NCBI RefSeq assembly: GCF_004138405.1
Contig: NZ_PRLL01000019.1
Coordinates: forward strand, 1-11,181
Source of the DNA: Candidatus Nanosyncoccus nanoralicus
Lineage (GTDB): Bacteria; Patescibacteriota; Saccharimonadia; Saccharimonadales; Saccharimonadaceae
Length of the DNA: 11,181 nt
Direction: 5' to 3'
Positions 1 to 6,080 of the stretch are shown piece after piece. Position 1 is the first letter of the stretch, and each line of letters opens with the position of its first letter. The notes beneath the pieces are model-generated. The model saw nothing but the letters and a program-made list of their open reading frames with translations. It did no database searches and was not told the DNA's origin. The position numbers were made by a program, and so were the translations under genes.

Positions 1-489
1 GATCTCTTGCTGGTCGGCCTCGAAGATCTGGTTGTTGTGAACCACATAAAATGTAGGTTCATAGCCATATCCAGAGCCTCCCCAGGTGACGCGGAAAACG
101 TCGCCTTCATTGGCTTTTACCAGGACGACGTCCCAGTAGCCAATACGGCCGGCGTCACCGTCGGCGCCGTTACCGCGAGTAATAAGCTCGACGGTTTGGC
201 CAACTGGAGTTTTGATGATCCCGTTGCCGCGGCGAGTGTAGCCACGCTCGCTAGATAAGGCAAGGTACATGTCCTTATCCTTACTGCGATTGATGCGCGG
301 TTTGCCGGCCTTTGACAAGCCAATCGTGAGATCGGTCCTCAAACCGCCAACAGCTCCTTCCAACCCTTGTGGAGTTGGCAAGAATACCTGTTGACGACCA
401 CGGCCGTGTTCGCCAAGTGAGATGCCTTCTACGTGGCCGAACTTGAATTCTCTTGTGGCTACATCCACTGCTTTATTTAAATACAACAT
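1..489 (-). CDS. Hypothetical protein, N-terminal 163 residues (3' part outside window)
   Basis: I do not recognise this protein. The reading frame is open from an ATG at 487-489 to the left edge, so only the first 163 residues are visible. The start is well supported: an AAGGAGG Shine-Dalgarno lies 6 nt upstream. The product begins MLYLNKAVDVATREFKFGHV, has no signal peptide or membrane segment, and is rich in Gly, Arg, Asp and beta-branched residues. This suggests a soluble beta-rich protein, with a Gly/Asp-rich stretch (GNGADGDAG) near residue 110 and a glycine/tyrosine run (GGSGYGYEP) near residue 142. Its G+C content and its preference for GGC, CGC, CGT and GTC codons are visibly higher than in the other genes. 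Together with the consensus promoter and strong Shine-Dalgarno, this fits either high expression or a different origin. The 3' end and full length are unknown. Confidence 0.85.
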   Translation of the reverse strand, partial: MLYLNKAVDVATREFKFGHVEGISLGEHGRGRQQVFLPTPQGLEGAVGGLRTDLTIGLSKAGKPRINRSKDKDMYLALSSERGYTRRGNGIIKTPVGQTVELITRGNGADGDAGRIGYWDVVLVKANEGDVFRVTWGGSGYGYEPTFYVVHNNQIFEADQQEI

Positions 490-667
490 AAAAACCTCCT
501 TCCCCTATAGGGGATATGTCAATGCTCTTGTAGAATTAAGGGGATTTTCCCCACATTGATCACTACTCTAAGTAGTATGAAGCCAACCAGAAATGATTAG
601 CTTGATACTACTCAAAGTATCTTGAAAGAGGATCCAACTTTATTAAGGTGCGAATGTCTTTTTGACG
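490..667 (-). promoter_or_regulatory. Long structured 5' leader of the 1-489 gene
   Basis: The predicted start of transcription (about 667) is some 178 nt from the start codon, and the leader is dense in inverted repeats. Directly before the Shine-Dalgarno is a perfect 14-bp palindrome (501-514: TCCCC, TATA loop, GGGGA). Another hairpin made of the same two 5-mers in the opposite order is at 540-552 (GGGGA, AAA loop, TCCCC in minus-strand RNA). Further hairpins are at 562-576 (arms of 5), 604-620 (arms of 5) and 573-583 with 600-610 (11-bp arms, one mismatch). An 18-bp imperfect direct repeat (556-573 and 602-618) overlaps these. Minus-strand CCUCUUU (625-631) can pair with the AAGGAGG Shine-Dalgarno using one G-U pair. 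No known riboswitch or T-box signature is recognised. Confidence 0.55.
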
Positions 668-673
668 TTTTTT

Positions 674-702
674 ATTATACCATAAACATTAATAAATGTC
701 AA
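674..702 (-). promoter_or_regulatory. Consensus sigma70 promoter for the 1-489 gene
   Basis: On the minus strand TTGACA (697-702) and TATAAT (674-679) are separated by exactly 17 bp. An extended -10 TG precedes the -10 box (TGG before TATAAT). Both hexamers match consensus at every position, so this should be one of the strongest promoters in the window. A second TTGACA lies 20 bp further upstream (717-722), about two helical turns away. The predicted transcription start is near 667. Confidence 0.9.
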
Positions 703-760
703 TGTAATGCAAATACTGTCAATTAGAAGTTGTGTTCTGATGGTGGTTAAGATGAGGCTA

Positions 761-789
761 TTGATTCCCTTTATGCTTGGTGTTATGAT
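761..789 (+). promoter_or_regulatory. Promoter giving a leaderless mRNA for the metallopeptidase-like gene
   Basis: TTGATT (761-766), a 17-bp spacer and TATGAT (784-789) with an extended -10 TGT (781-783). Taking the last -10 base as -7, +1 falls on the A of the ATG at 796. There is no Shine-Dalgarno in the preceding bases, so the promoter position itself argues for leaderless translation. Confidence 0.75.
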
Positions 790-795
790 TTATTT

Positions 796-1941
796 ATGAA
801 AAAAGAGTCTGCCCCTAATCGTATTGAGTCTGTATCAAAAATCTATGAATATGGAAAAGAAAGCTTAGAGGGATATGAGTATCTTGATCGATTTGAGGGG
901 TTAACTTTAAGGCAAGAAGCACGTCTTGATGGTCTGATTGGGAAATTGTCAGAACTATATAGTAAAAGAAATGGGCAGTGGCTTTCGAACTTCTTAATGG
1001 AAGAAGAGAGTAACGAATGGAACCGTGATTATGAGACGGGAAATTTTACGTATATCGAAGACTTGAGGAGATCTGAAGTTTCTAATGTTCATGATTTTGC
1101 AAGATGGTATGATTATGCAATGCAGAGGTATGCTAGAGAGTATTTTCTACCAGCTGCAAACCGACATGATGAAACATATATGAATGCAGTGCAGAGGTTG
1201 GTCTCGGATGGTGTATTGCCAGAGTCTACTACTCAGAAAATGTCTAGATTTGCTGAACATAAAATAAAATATCGCGTAGTGGATGTTTTTCGGGAACGAG
1301 AGAATGCTGGTTGTTGCACATCGCCTGACGTGTATATGGAACTTCATAATGACACGAGTAGTTTTTATCCAGAGATTACCTATGCGATGGATATTGGTTT
1401 TGGACCTAATATATTGTCTAGAGACGATGATGTTAGTAAATTAGATAATAATGCATTCAAGCATGTCTTGGACCATGAAAAGACACATATTATTACAAGA
1501 AATATCTTTGACTGGGATTTTAAAAGTGATCGGAAAGATGATGTTTTTGAAGCAAACCGAATTATTAACGAAGCGAGCGTGGAATGGCTAACTCTACTCA
1601 TGAATAATAGTGCGACATTGGAGCAGGCGTGTAATACGGATATTCTTAGTGGTGGTTTTAATGCTGACGCTCCATACTCGTTAGAGAGAAGAACTTTGGA
1701 TGCGTTACTTCAGGAAGGCGACGAAAAGATTTCGCCAGAAACGATATTCTTGCTTTGCGGAAATGAGAAAATCGATAATATTCGTGCAAAAGTCTTTAAT
1801 GAATTTCAAAAGGCTTATCCTGATATTTCGACTGAGCTTGATCTAGTTGATCGGATTCTGGAGCGATTTAATTGGGTTGAATACCAAGAAAAAGCTGAAA
1901 AAGGAAGCCGAATAGGGGCTTCTTTTTTTACAAAAAAATAA
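796..1941 (+). CDS. Putative cytoplasmic zinc metallopeptidase (HExxH, gluzincin-like)
   Basis: A 381-residue protein whose overall family I do not recognise. It carries the zinc-binding helix motif HEKTH at residues 227-231 (context HVLDHEKTHII). About 28 residues later comes INEASVEWLTLL, with Glu259 and Glu263. In peptidase clan MA a glutamate in an 'NExxxE(W/Y)' helix supplies the third zinc ligand, so H227, E228, H231 and E259 or E263 form a plausible active site. There is no signal peptide or membrane segment, so it is probably cytoplasmic. The N-terminal 200 residues are acidic, rich in Tyr and Arg, and unlike any domain I know. It is the only plus-strand gene here, standing alone and divergent from the leftmost gene. 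Translation appears leaderless. An intrinsic terminator lies inside the last codons. Other possibilities are a phage- or toxin-like domain or an inactive MA-clan relative. Peptidase assignment is moderate; the coding call is strong. Confidence 0.85.
   Translation: MKKESAPNRIESVSKIYEYGKESLEGYEYLDRFEGLTLRQEARLDGLIGKLSELYSKRNGQWLSNFLMEEESNEWNRDYETGNFTYIEDLRRSEVSNVHDFARWYDYAMQRYAREYFLPAANRHDETYMNAVQRLVSDGVLPESTTQKMSRFAEHKIKYRVVDVFRERENAGCCTSPDVYMELHNDTSSFYPEITYAMDIGFGPNILSRDDDVSKLDNNAFKHVLDHEKTHIITRNIFDWDFKSDRKDDVFEANRIINEASVEWLTLLMNNSATLEQACNTDILSGGFNADAPYSLERRTLDALLQEGDEKISPETIFLLCGNEKIDNIRAKVFNEFQKAYPDISTELDLVDRILERFNWVEYQEKAEKGSRIGASFFTKK
1904..1929 (+). terminator. Intrinsic terminator inside the end of the metallopeptidase-like gene
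   Basis: Stem GAAGCC (1904-1909) pairs with GGCTTC (1917-1922) around a 7-nt loop, followed by seven T (1923-1929). The stop codon of the gene is only at 1939-1941, so termination at the U-tract would release an mRNA without an in-frame stop. Confidence 0.7.
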
Positions 1942-1958
1942 GATCAAATTTGATCTTA
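1932..1958 (-). terminator. Terminator of the tRNA-Tyr transcript
   Basis: A perfect 20-bp palindrome at 1939-1958 (stem TAAGATC/GATCTTA, loop AAATTT). On the minus strand it is followed by seven T (complement of 1932-1938). It starts 18 nt after the tRNA-Tyr 3' end. It contains the stop codon of the convergent plus-strand gene. Confidence 0.75.
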
Positions 1959-1976
1959 AAATGATTGGTTTTAAAA

Positions 1977-2061
1977 TGGTGCTGGAGGTAGGACTCGAAC
2001 CTACGAAGGTGTAACCCGAGAGATTTACAGTCTCTTGTCATTGCCGCTAGACTACTCCAGC
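1977..2061 (-). tRNA. tRNA-Tyr (anticodon GTA)
   Basis: An 85-nt class II tRNA with CCA encoded. The acceptor stem GCTGGAG pairs perfectly with CTCCAGC, followed by ACCA. The anticodon loop is CTGTAAA with anticodon GTA at 2026-2028. A long variable arm follows the anticodon stem, as expected for bacterial tRNA-Tyr. The T-arm is canonical (GTAGG, loop TTCGAGT, CCTAC) and G18-G19 are present in the D-loop. It is a single gene with its own promoter and terminator. Confidence 0.97.
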
Positions 2062-2134
2062 AATGCTAGGCTGTCGTTCGCACTCCGTCCTAGCGCACTC
2101 AAGGTATTTGGCTCGCGCCAAGCATACTTTGAAT
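2062..2134 (-). promoter_or_regulatory. Structured 5' leader of tRNA-Tyr precursor
   Basis: Between the predicted transcription start (about 2134) and the tRNA lie about 73 nt containing two hairpins. The first spans 2099-2132: 9-bp outer arms with one mismatch, a 2-nt bulge and an inner stem TTGGC/GCCAA. In the minus-strand RNA it is capped by the GNRA tetraloop GCGA, which supports folding in this direction. The second has arms at 2065-2070 and 2089-2094 (CCTAGC and GCTAGG). The other two tRNA genes here have leaders of only about 5 nt. Confidence 0.5.
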
Positions 2135-2140
2135 AAATGT

Positions 2141-2169
2141 ATTATAGCAATTTAGAGTGGGTTTTTCAA
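2141..2169 (-). promoter_or_regulatory. Promoter of tRNA-Tyr
   Basis: Minus strand TTGAAA (2164-2169), 17-bp spacer, TATAAT (2141-2146) with extended -10 TGC. The predicted start near 2134 lies just before the first leader hairpin. Confidence 0.85.
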
Positions 2170-2189
2170 GTTTTTCATGACAGATTTAT

Positions 2190-2213
2190 AAAAAACGCCG
2201 GATTGATCCGGCG
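2190..2213 (-). terminator. Terminator of the alpha/beta hydrolase-like gene
   Basis: Minus-strand hairpin with 7-bp GC-rich arms (CGCCGGA at 2196-2202, TCCGGCG at 2207-2213) and a 4-nt loop, followed by six T (complement of 2190-2195). It lies 23 bp past the stop codon of the 2237-3127 gene. Confidence 0.9.
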
Positions 2214-2236
2214 TATATTGTGTACCTTAGAAATTT

Positions 2237-3127
2237 TTATCGAACAACTTTTCTCTCCCAAGGATAGGGGTAGTCTGTAACTTTGGATTGCCCAAAGAGT
2301 TTTTGAACACCCAGCAAATATAGTTGTGCGTCATTAGGGTCGGACATGGTGCCATGCTCGCAGTTGACATACTGGATATCTGCTTGCGGATAGTAGGTTT
2401 CAATTGCTCGGTTGTCGAGAAATTGATCGAATCTACTCAAGAGAATTTTGCGCGGCTGATTTTTTAGACGTATACTTTCTGAGGGCTTAATATGTTTCAT
2501 ATCATAGATTTGATCTGCAATTAGAGTGATTGAGTAATAATTATGGCCATATGAAATAAATGGTATAAATGATAACCATCCGAGACCATACTCTAGAGCA
2601 AACAAAATTGGAGCACAGAAAGCGATAATCGTTCTGTATTTTTGATTAATAAAGCAATTATAAGTGCAAGGATTAATAGTGATAACTTGATCAAATACTT
2701 CTTCAATCGGTGCTACAATCTGATCTCCCAGAGAAATGCTGATGGCAGTATTTTCGACTTTCTTCCCCGCTTTTGAGGCTTCTTTAGTGATCACTGAGAC
2801 CTTGTCGTATAATTGGTTCGTATAGGCTTCTGCGTCATAGCCAAAATTATCATACTGCATGTAGTAGAGATGACAATTTGGTTTGAATAATTTGTCTAAA
2901 AAAACGAAAGACAAGATTGGATCATTTAAAAAACCATGTGCCAAGAAATAATTTGTAATTGTATTATTTTCGTCAGCTGCTTCGTTTTTTATAGACTTAA
3001 AGACAAACTGCTTGACATGAATAAAACGTTCACTGTCATTTTCTGAAAGTAATCTATAGAACTTATAGATTGCTGCGGTAGCCACATTGAGGGACAATAT
3101 GACTAAAACTAAAATTTTAACTGTCAT
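2237..3127 (-). CDS. Membrane-anchored alpha/beta hydrolase-like protein
   Basis: A 296-residue protein. The start ATG is 8 nt after a clear GGAGG. Residues 3-20 are a hydrophobic signal or anchor segment, so the body is probably extracytoplasmic. Features of the alpha/beta hydrolase fold appear in order: an oxyanion-type His-Gly after a strand (LAHGF, residues 62-66), a nucleophile-elbow candidate SISLG (130-134, Ser132), an acid candidate in the SRFDQFLDN segment (Asp234 or Asp238), and a catalytic His candidate in NCEHGTM (His258). The first glycine of the usual GxSxG is a serine here. A hydrophobic stretch around 166-191 may be a lid or membrane-contacting cap. Cysteines 85, 154, 158, 171 and 256 could form disulfides, conceivably made by the CPHC protein encoded just upstream. 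It has its own promoter and terminator. The substrate cannot be inferred; the fold call is moderate and the coding call strong. Confidence 0.8.
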   Translation of the reverse strand: MTVKILVLVILSLNVATAAIYKFYRLLSENDSERFIHVKQFVFKSIKNEAADENNTITNYFLAHGFLNDPILSFVFLDKLFKPNCHLYYMQYDNFGYDAEAYTNQLYDKVSVITKEASKAGKKVENTAISISLGDQIVAPIEEVFDQVITINPCTYNCFINQKYRTIIAFCAPILFALEYGLGWLSFIPFISYGHNYYSITLIADQIYDMKHIKPSESIRLKNQPRKILLSRFDQFLDNRAIETYYPQADIQYVNCEHGTMSDPNDAQLYLLGVQKLFGQSKVTDYPYPWERKVVR

Positions 3128-3174
3128 TATAATGACCTCCTTCTAGGTACTGTTAAGGTACAAAATATGAAGAT

Positions 3175-3203
3175 ATTATAATATGAAACCTGGATTTAGT
3201 CAA
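3175..3203 (-). promoter_or_regulatory. Promoter of the alpha/beta hydrolase-like gene
   Basis: Minus strand TTGACT (3198-3203), 17-bp spacer, TATAAT (3175-3180). The predicted start is near 3168, giving a leader of about 40 nt with a strong Shine-Dalgarno. The first two bases of the -35 box are the last T residues of the preceding operon's terminator. Confidence 0.8.
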
Positions 3204-3226
3204 AAAGATACCTCTGATGAGGTATC
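3202..3226 (-). terminator. Terminator of the sulfotransferase/thioredoxin operon
   Basis: Perfect 8-bp stem GATACCTC/GAGGTATC (3207-3214 and 3219-3226) with a 4-nt loop, followed on the minus strand by five T (complement of 3202-3206). It begins 7 bp after the stop codon of the 3234-3779 gene. Plus-strand T residues on the other side (3229-3235) could make it bidirectional, but nothing is transcribed into it from the left. Confidence 0.85.
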
Positions 3227-3233
3227 CCTTTTT

Positions 3234-3779
3234 TTAATTTGAACTCTTTTTGTACTCTTTGTATTTATCGGTTTTTATCGACTTTTGAGATTCGGTTTTT
3301 ATGGTTTCGAGAATCTGTTTTTGTGTTTTGGTGTCTGACTCAGAGTAGCCTGAGAAGGTTTTATTGCCGATGATAAAGTAGGGGACACCCTTTGGCGTTT
3401 CGCCAAGAAATTTACCAAAGTTTTTCATAAGAGTGAGGTTGTCGGAATTTTTCCAGACTTCTAATGTGTATAAGTTGGCCATTTTTTCTACTTCGGAGCG
3501 ATGCTGATTGAAGAATTCGGCCAGATGCTTGCAGTGTGGACAACCGTCTCCCCAAAATATATAAATATTTACCTTGTCTTCCGAGCTTTTAATGTCTGAT
3601 TCGGTCATTTTAGCAAATTCGGCATTTGACCCTTGCGATGAGGTGGTATTTGTGTGGCCCTCTTTGGTATTGGAGGACTGATTAAGTGTATTACTTACGT
3701 AGATCATCATACTTAGTAAAAGAAGAGTAACTACGGAGACTATTAGGACGATAGTGTGTTTGTTGGATTTATTTTGCAT
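3234..3779 (-). CDS. Membrane-anchored thioredoxin-fold protein (CPHC)
   Basis: A 181-residue protein starting at the ATG at 3777-3779, which overlaps the end of the sulfotransferase gene by 11 bp. A longer frame opens at 3884, but this ATG puts lysines directly before the membrane segment (residues 9-29) and limits the overlap, so I prefer it; its Shine-Dalgarno (AGGT) is weak. After a Ser/Thr/Asn-rich linker (30-68) comes a thioredoxin-like domain: strand VNIYIFW (70-76), active site CPHC (80-83), and the cis-proline loop GVPYF (Pro133). CPHC is the dipeptide of DsbA and is common in DsbA-like and other extracytoplasmic thiol oxidoreductases. The lone N-terminal anchor puts the domain outside the membrane. 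Co-translation with the sulfotransferase suggests a shared pathway, as in assT-dsbL-dsbI of uropathogenic E. coli. Whether it oxidises, isomerises or reduces cannot be told. Confidence 0.9.
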   Translation of the reverse strand: MQNKSNKHTIVLIVSVVTLLLLSMMIYVSNTLNQSSNTKEGHTNTTSSQGSNAEFAKMTESDIKSSEDKVNIYIFWGDGCPHCKHLAEFFNQHRSEVEKMANLYTLEVWKNSDNLTLMKNFGKFLGETPKGVPYFIIGNKTFSGYSESDTKTQKQILETIKTESQKSIKTDKYKEYKKSSN

Positions 3780-6057
3780 TGAAGTATTTACCTGTATTAT
3801 ATAATTTACCATTATACTCGATATAGACAGAATAATTGCCACGAAGTCCATCTTTATTGATGTATTTTGTAACATTGATCCCATTTTGATTTTCGTCTTC
3901 AGAGAATACGTCTACGCAGAGAGCAGTGTGAGGGTGCTTGCTGACGGGGACTTGATAAAGATTGGTGTAGAAATTGCGGTAAAGTCCAACACGTACGTTA
4001 TCTTCTCGATGGAAACGTCCAGAAAAGATGAGCCGGTCTTCTTCATTTTTTAGCGTAATGTCGTGGCGTTTTAGAAAGTCTTGGTCGACTTCAGTATTTG
4101 TAATGAAGCCCTGTTTCCTCTCTTCGGGATCAGTGAGGTCGAGGGTGCCAAGTTGCTTAGCGCTTTGCATGGTATAGTTTACGCCAGCATATGGATCCAT
4201 TTTTTCGACACGGTAATTATTGGTTGGAATATGTAGTTCAAAAATGACTTGATTGTTTAGTAGTTCCACGGTATTCGAAAGAAGCTCGACGTGGCCGGTA
4301 GTGAGGCCAGCAGGCTGGTTTGAGGGGATGCCATCTGATTTGACGATGCCACCTGAAAGAACTAGGTAGTGGTTTTGGCTAAGCAAGTCAAAATCTGATA
4401 TGTATGGAGAATAGAAGTCGCTTCCCCGTTCTTTGCCATACTGCCAAACTTGTTCGACAGTTTTTTGCGCTGTGTCTATCTTGTAGACTACGGCTCGCGA
4501 GTATGAACTGTTAGCTTTAATGTAGGACTCTGGGTTCTTGGATTTATTATTGCCATTATCAAAGAGCGTGAGGTATCCGTCTGGGGTGATTTTTGCGGCG
4601 TGTTGACTCCATTGGTATTCAAAATTCTGTCCAATCGGCTTGAGGAAATATTTCTGATAAAAGGAAGACCAATTTGTGGGGTCGCCTAAAATCCAGTTAA
4701 TGTCGGTGGTGGTATAGTTGATGCTGATTACAGCATCTTGGTGCCGACCAGATAAAATTAATGAGTCAGAGTTTTTATCATAGTAGACAGAATTATTGTG
4801 AAACCAGTCGTATTCGGTCCAATTCTCGTTTTTGCCATCATCTTTTTTGAGGACCTTTTGAAGGTCAATTCTTTTGACGATTTGGCCAGTTTTACGATCT
4901 AGCTCTACGATATAATCTTCGACAGTATGGTTTTGGCTACTAAAATTATTGGAAGCTACTATTAGATTGCCATTTTCTAGCTCAAAATAATCATGATGGT
5001 AACCACCAGGTAGTGAATATTCGGCATAAATTTTACCTAGTAAATCAATCTCATAGAGACCGGTCATATAGTATGGTGGATTAACTAAGCGTTCAGTGCT
5101 AATAAGAAGATGCCCGTTATTTAGTTTGGTGTTTTCCCAAAGCGCCGTATTTTTAAGATACCACCTAAGGTCGCCATTAATATCATAGGCAGTCATATAA
5201 TTATTTTTCGTAGCTGGGCTAAAGAAATAAAAATCTGAGCTTAATTTGGATTTATCAGAGTTAACTAGAGTAGCTTTTGGGAGATTTTCGGGAAGGGGTT
5301 CAGTTTTAATTTCAAACTCTCGATCAATGGTTTCAACAATATTTTTTAGATTTGGTTGACTCTCTTTTTGGAGTTCTTGGTTTATTTCGTGGTTGACTGG
5401 AGTAAACTGATTTCCGACTTCAGTGATATGTTCAGATTCGTATTGCTCAAGTTTTTTGGCGGCGCTATTTTCATCGATTACGTTACCAGTGCGAGCAATT
5501 GAGGCGTCGGTTTTTTGCTCTCCAGTTTTGACAGGAGTCTCATAAGTGATCCTAATTTTATTGGTGGTATCTGGATATAGTCCATAGATTGGGAGGTAAT
5601 GCTTTTTGGCCTTAACAAAATCATGAGAGAGGGTGGTCTTTGGATCTTTTCCTAGGATGGTGACGGTTGGTGAGACTTCATCTTCGGTTTCAAAGATGAT
5701 TAAGGCGGTGAGAGGTGAGGTTTTGTAGGGGTTTAAAATTATATTAGGATTTTTTATGGTGTGGCCTGTGGAAGTAAAATCTTTCTCGTATTCTTTTTGT
5801 AGGGCTATTTGGCTTGGACTAAGTTTGATGAGGTCGGTATTTTCGCCACGATTACTGAGATAGGCGAGACAAAAAACGAGTGAAATAAAAACCACGAGAA
5901 AAACCATGAAATGTGCGGTAAAATAGGTTGGTTTTTTGAATTTCTGCGTCAAACGAACACGAATTTTGGGATTTTTTGCTTGTTTTTGTTGTTTTAGTTT
6001 AAGCGAAAGATCTGAAATAGTTTCAGTCCGCTCATTACGAGTATCTGTATTACTCAT
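3769..6057 (-). CDS. Arylsulfate sulfotransferase (AssT)-like, membrane-anchored
   Basis: A 762-residue enzyme of the PAPS-independent arylsulfate sulfotransferase family, which moves sulfuryl groups from phenolic sulfate esters to phenolic acceptors. The start is the ATG at 6055-6057, 5 nt after GGAGG; a GTG at 6063 overlaps the Shine-Dalgarno and is rejected. Residues 1-45 are basic and cytoplasmic, 46-67 form a membrane anchor, and about 85-175 resemble the family's N-terminal domain (TSPLTALIIFET, LGKDPKTTL). A beta-propeller-like region follows. The catalytic motifs are all present: GGYHHDYFELENG (His354/355), DWFHNNS (His420), LSGRHQD (Arg438) and QHAAKITPDG (His486). The 18-residue spacing between His420 and Arg438 equals that between His356 and Arg374 of E. 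coli AssT; His486 would be the sulfated histidine. It has only two cysteines, Cys63 in the membrane segment and Cys714, so no internal extracytoplasmic disulfide is possible. First gene of a two-gene operon. Confidence 0.93.
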   Translation of the reverse strand: MSNTDTRNERTETISDLSLKLKQQKQAKNPKIRVRLTQKFKKPTYFTAHFMVFLVVFISLVFCLAYLSNRGENTDLIKLSPSQIALQKEYEKDFTSTGHTIKNPNIILNPYKTSPLTALIIFETEDEVSPTVTILGKDPKTTLSHDFVKAKKHYLPIYGLYPDTTNKIRITYETPVKTGEQKTDASIARTGNVIDENSAAKKLEQYESEHITEVGNQFTPVNHEINQELQKESQPNLKNIVETIDREFEIKTEPLPENLPKATLVNSDKSKLSSDFYFFSPATKNNYMTAYDINGDLRWYLKNTALWENTKLNNGHLLISTERLVNPPYYMTGLYEIDLLGKIYAEYSLPGGYHHDYFELENGNLIVASNNFSSQNHTVEDYIVELDRKTGQIVKRIDLQKVLKKDDGKNENWTEYDWFHNNSVYYDKNSDSLILSGRHQDAVISINYTTTDINWILGDPTNWSSFYQKYFLKPIGQNFEYQWSQHAAKITPDGYLTLFDNGNNKSKNPESYIKANSSYSRAVVYKIDTAQKTVEQVWQYGKERGSDFYSPYISDFDLLSQNHYLVLSGGIVKSDGIPSNQPAGLTTGHVELLSNTVELLNNQVIFELHIPTNNYRVEKMDPYAGVNYTMQSAKQLGTLDLTDPEERKQGFITNTEVDQDFLKRHDITLKNEEDRLIFSGRFHREDNVRVGLYRNFYTNLYQVPVSKHPHTALCVDVFSEDENQNGINVTKYINKDGLRGNYSVYIEYNGKLYNTGKYFNAK

Positions 6058-6080
6058 GACCACCTCCAGTTATTTATATA

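Noticed and set aside
7-258. Plus-strand 83-residue frame at the left end
   Set aside because: It is antisense to the gene at 1-489, which has a consensus promoter, a strong Shine-Dalgarno and continuous coding. The plus frame has none of these.
1147-1601. Minus-strand frames inside the metallopeptidase-like gene
   Set aside because: They are short shadows on the antisense strand without ribosome sites and with composition following the plus-strand codons.
3780-3884. Longer N-terminus for the CPHC protein (start at 3884)
   Set aside because: It would overlap the sulfotransferase gene by 116 bp and add a second hydrophobic stretch that is only the other-frame reading of that gene. The ATG at 3779 gives a normal lysine-then-membrane-segment start.
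6058-6063. GTG at 6063 as start of the sulfotransferase
   Set aside because: The GTG is part of the GGAGG Shine-Dalgarno itself, whereas the ATG at 6057 is correctly spaced.
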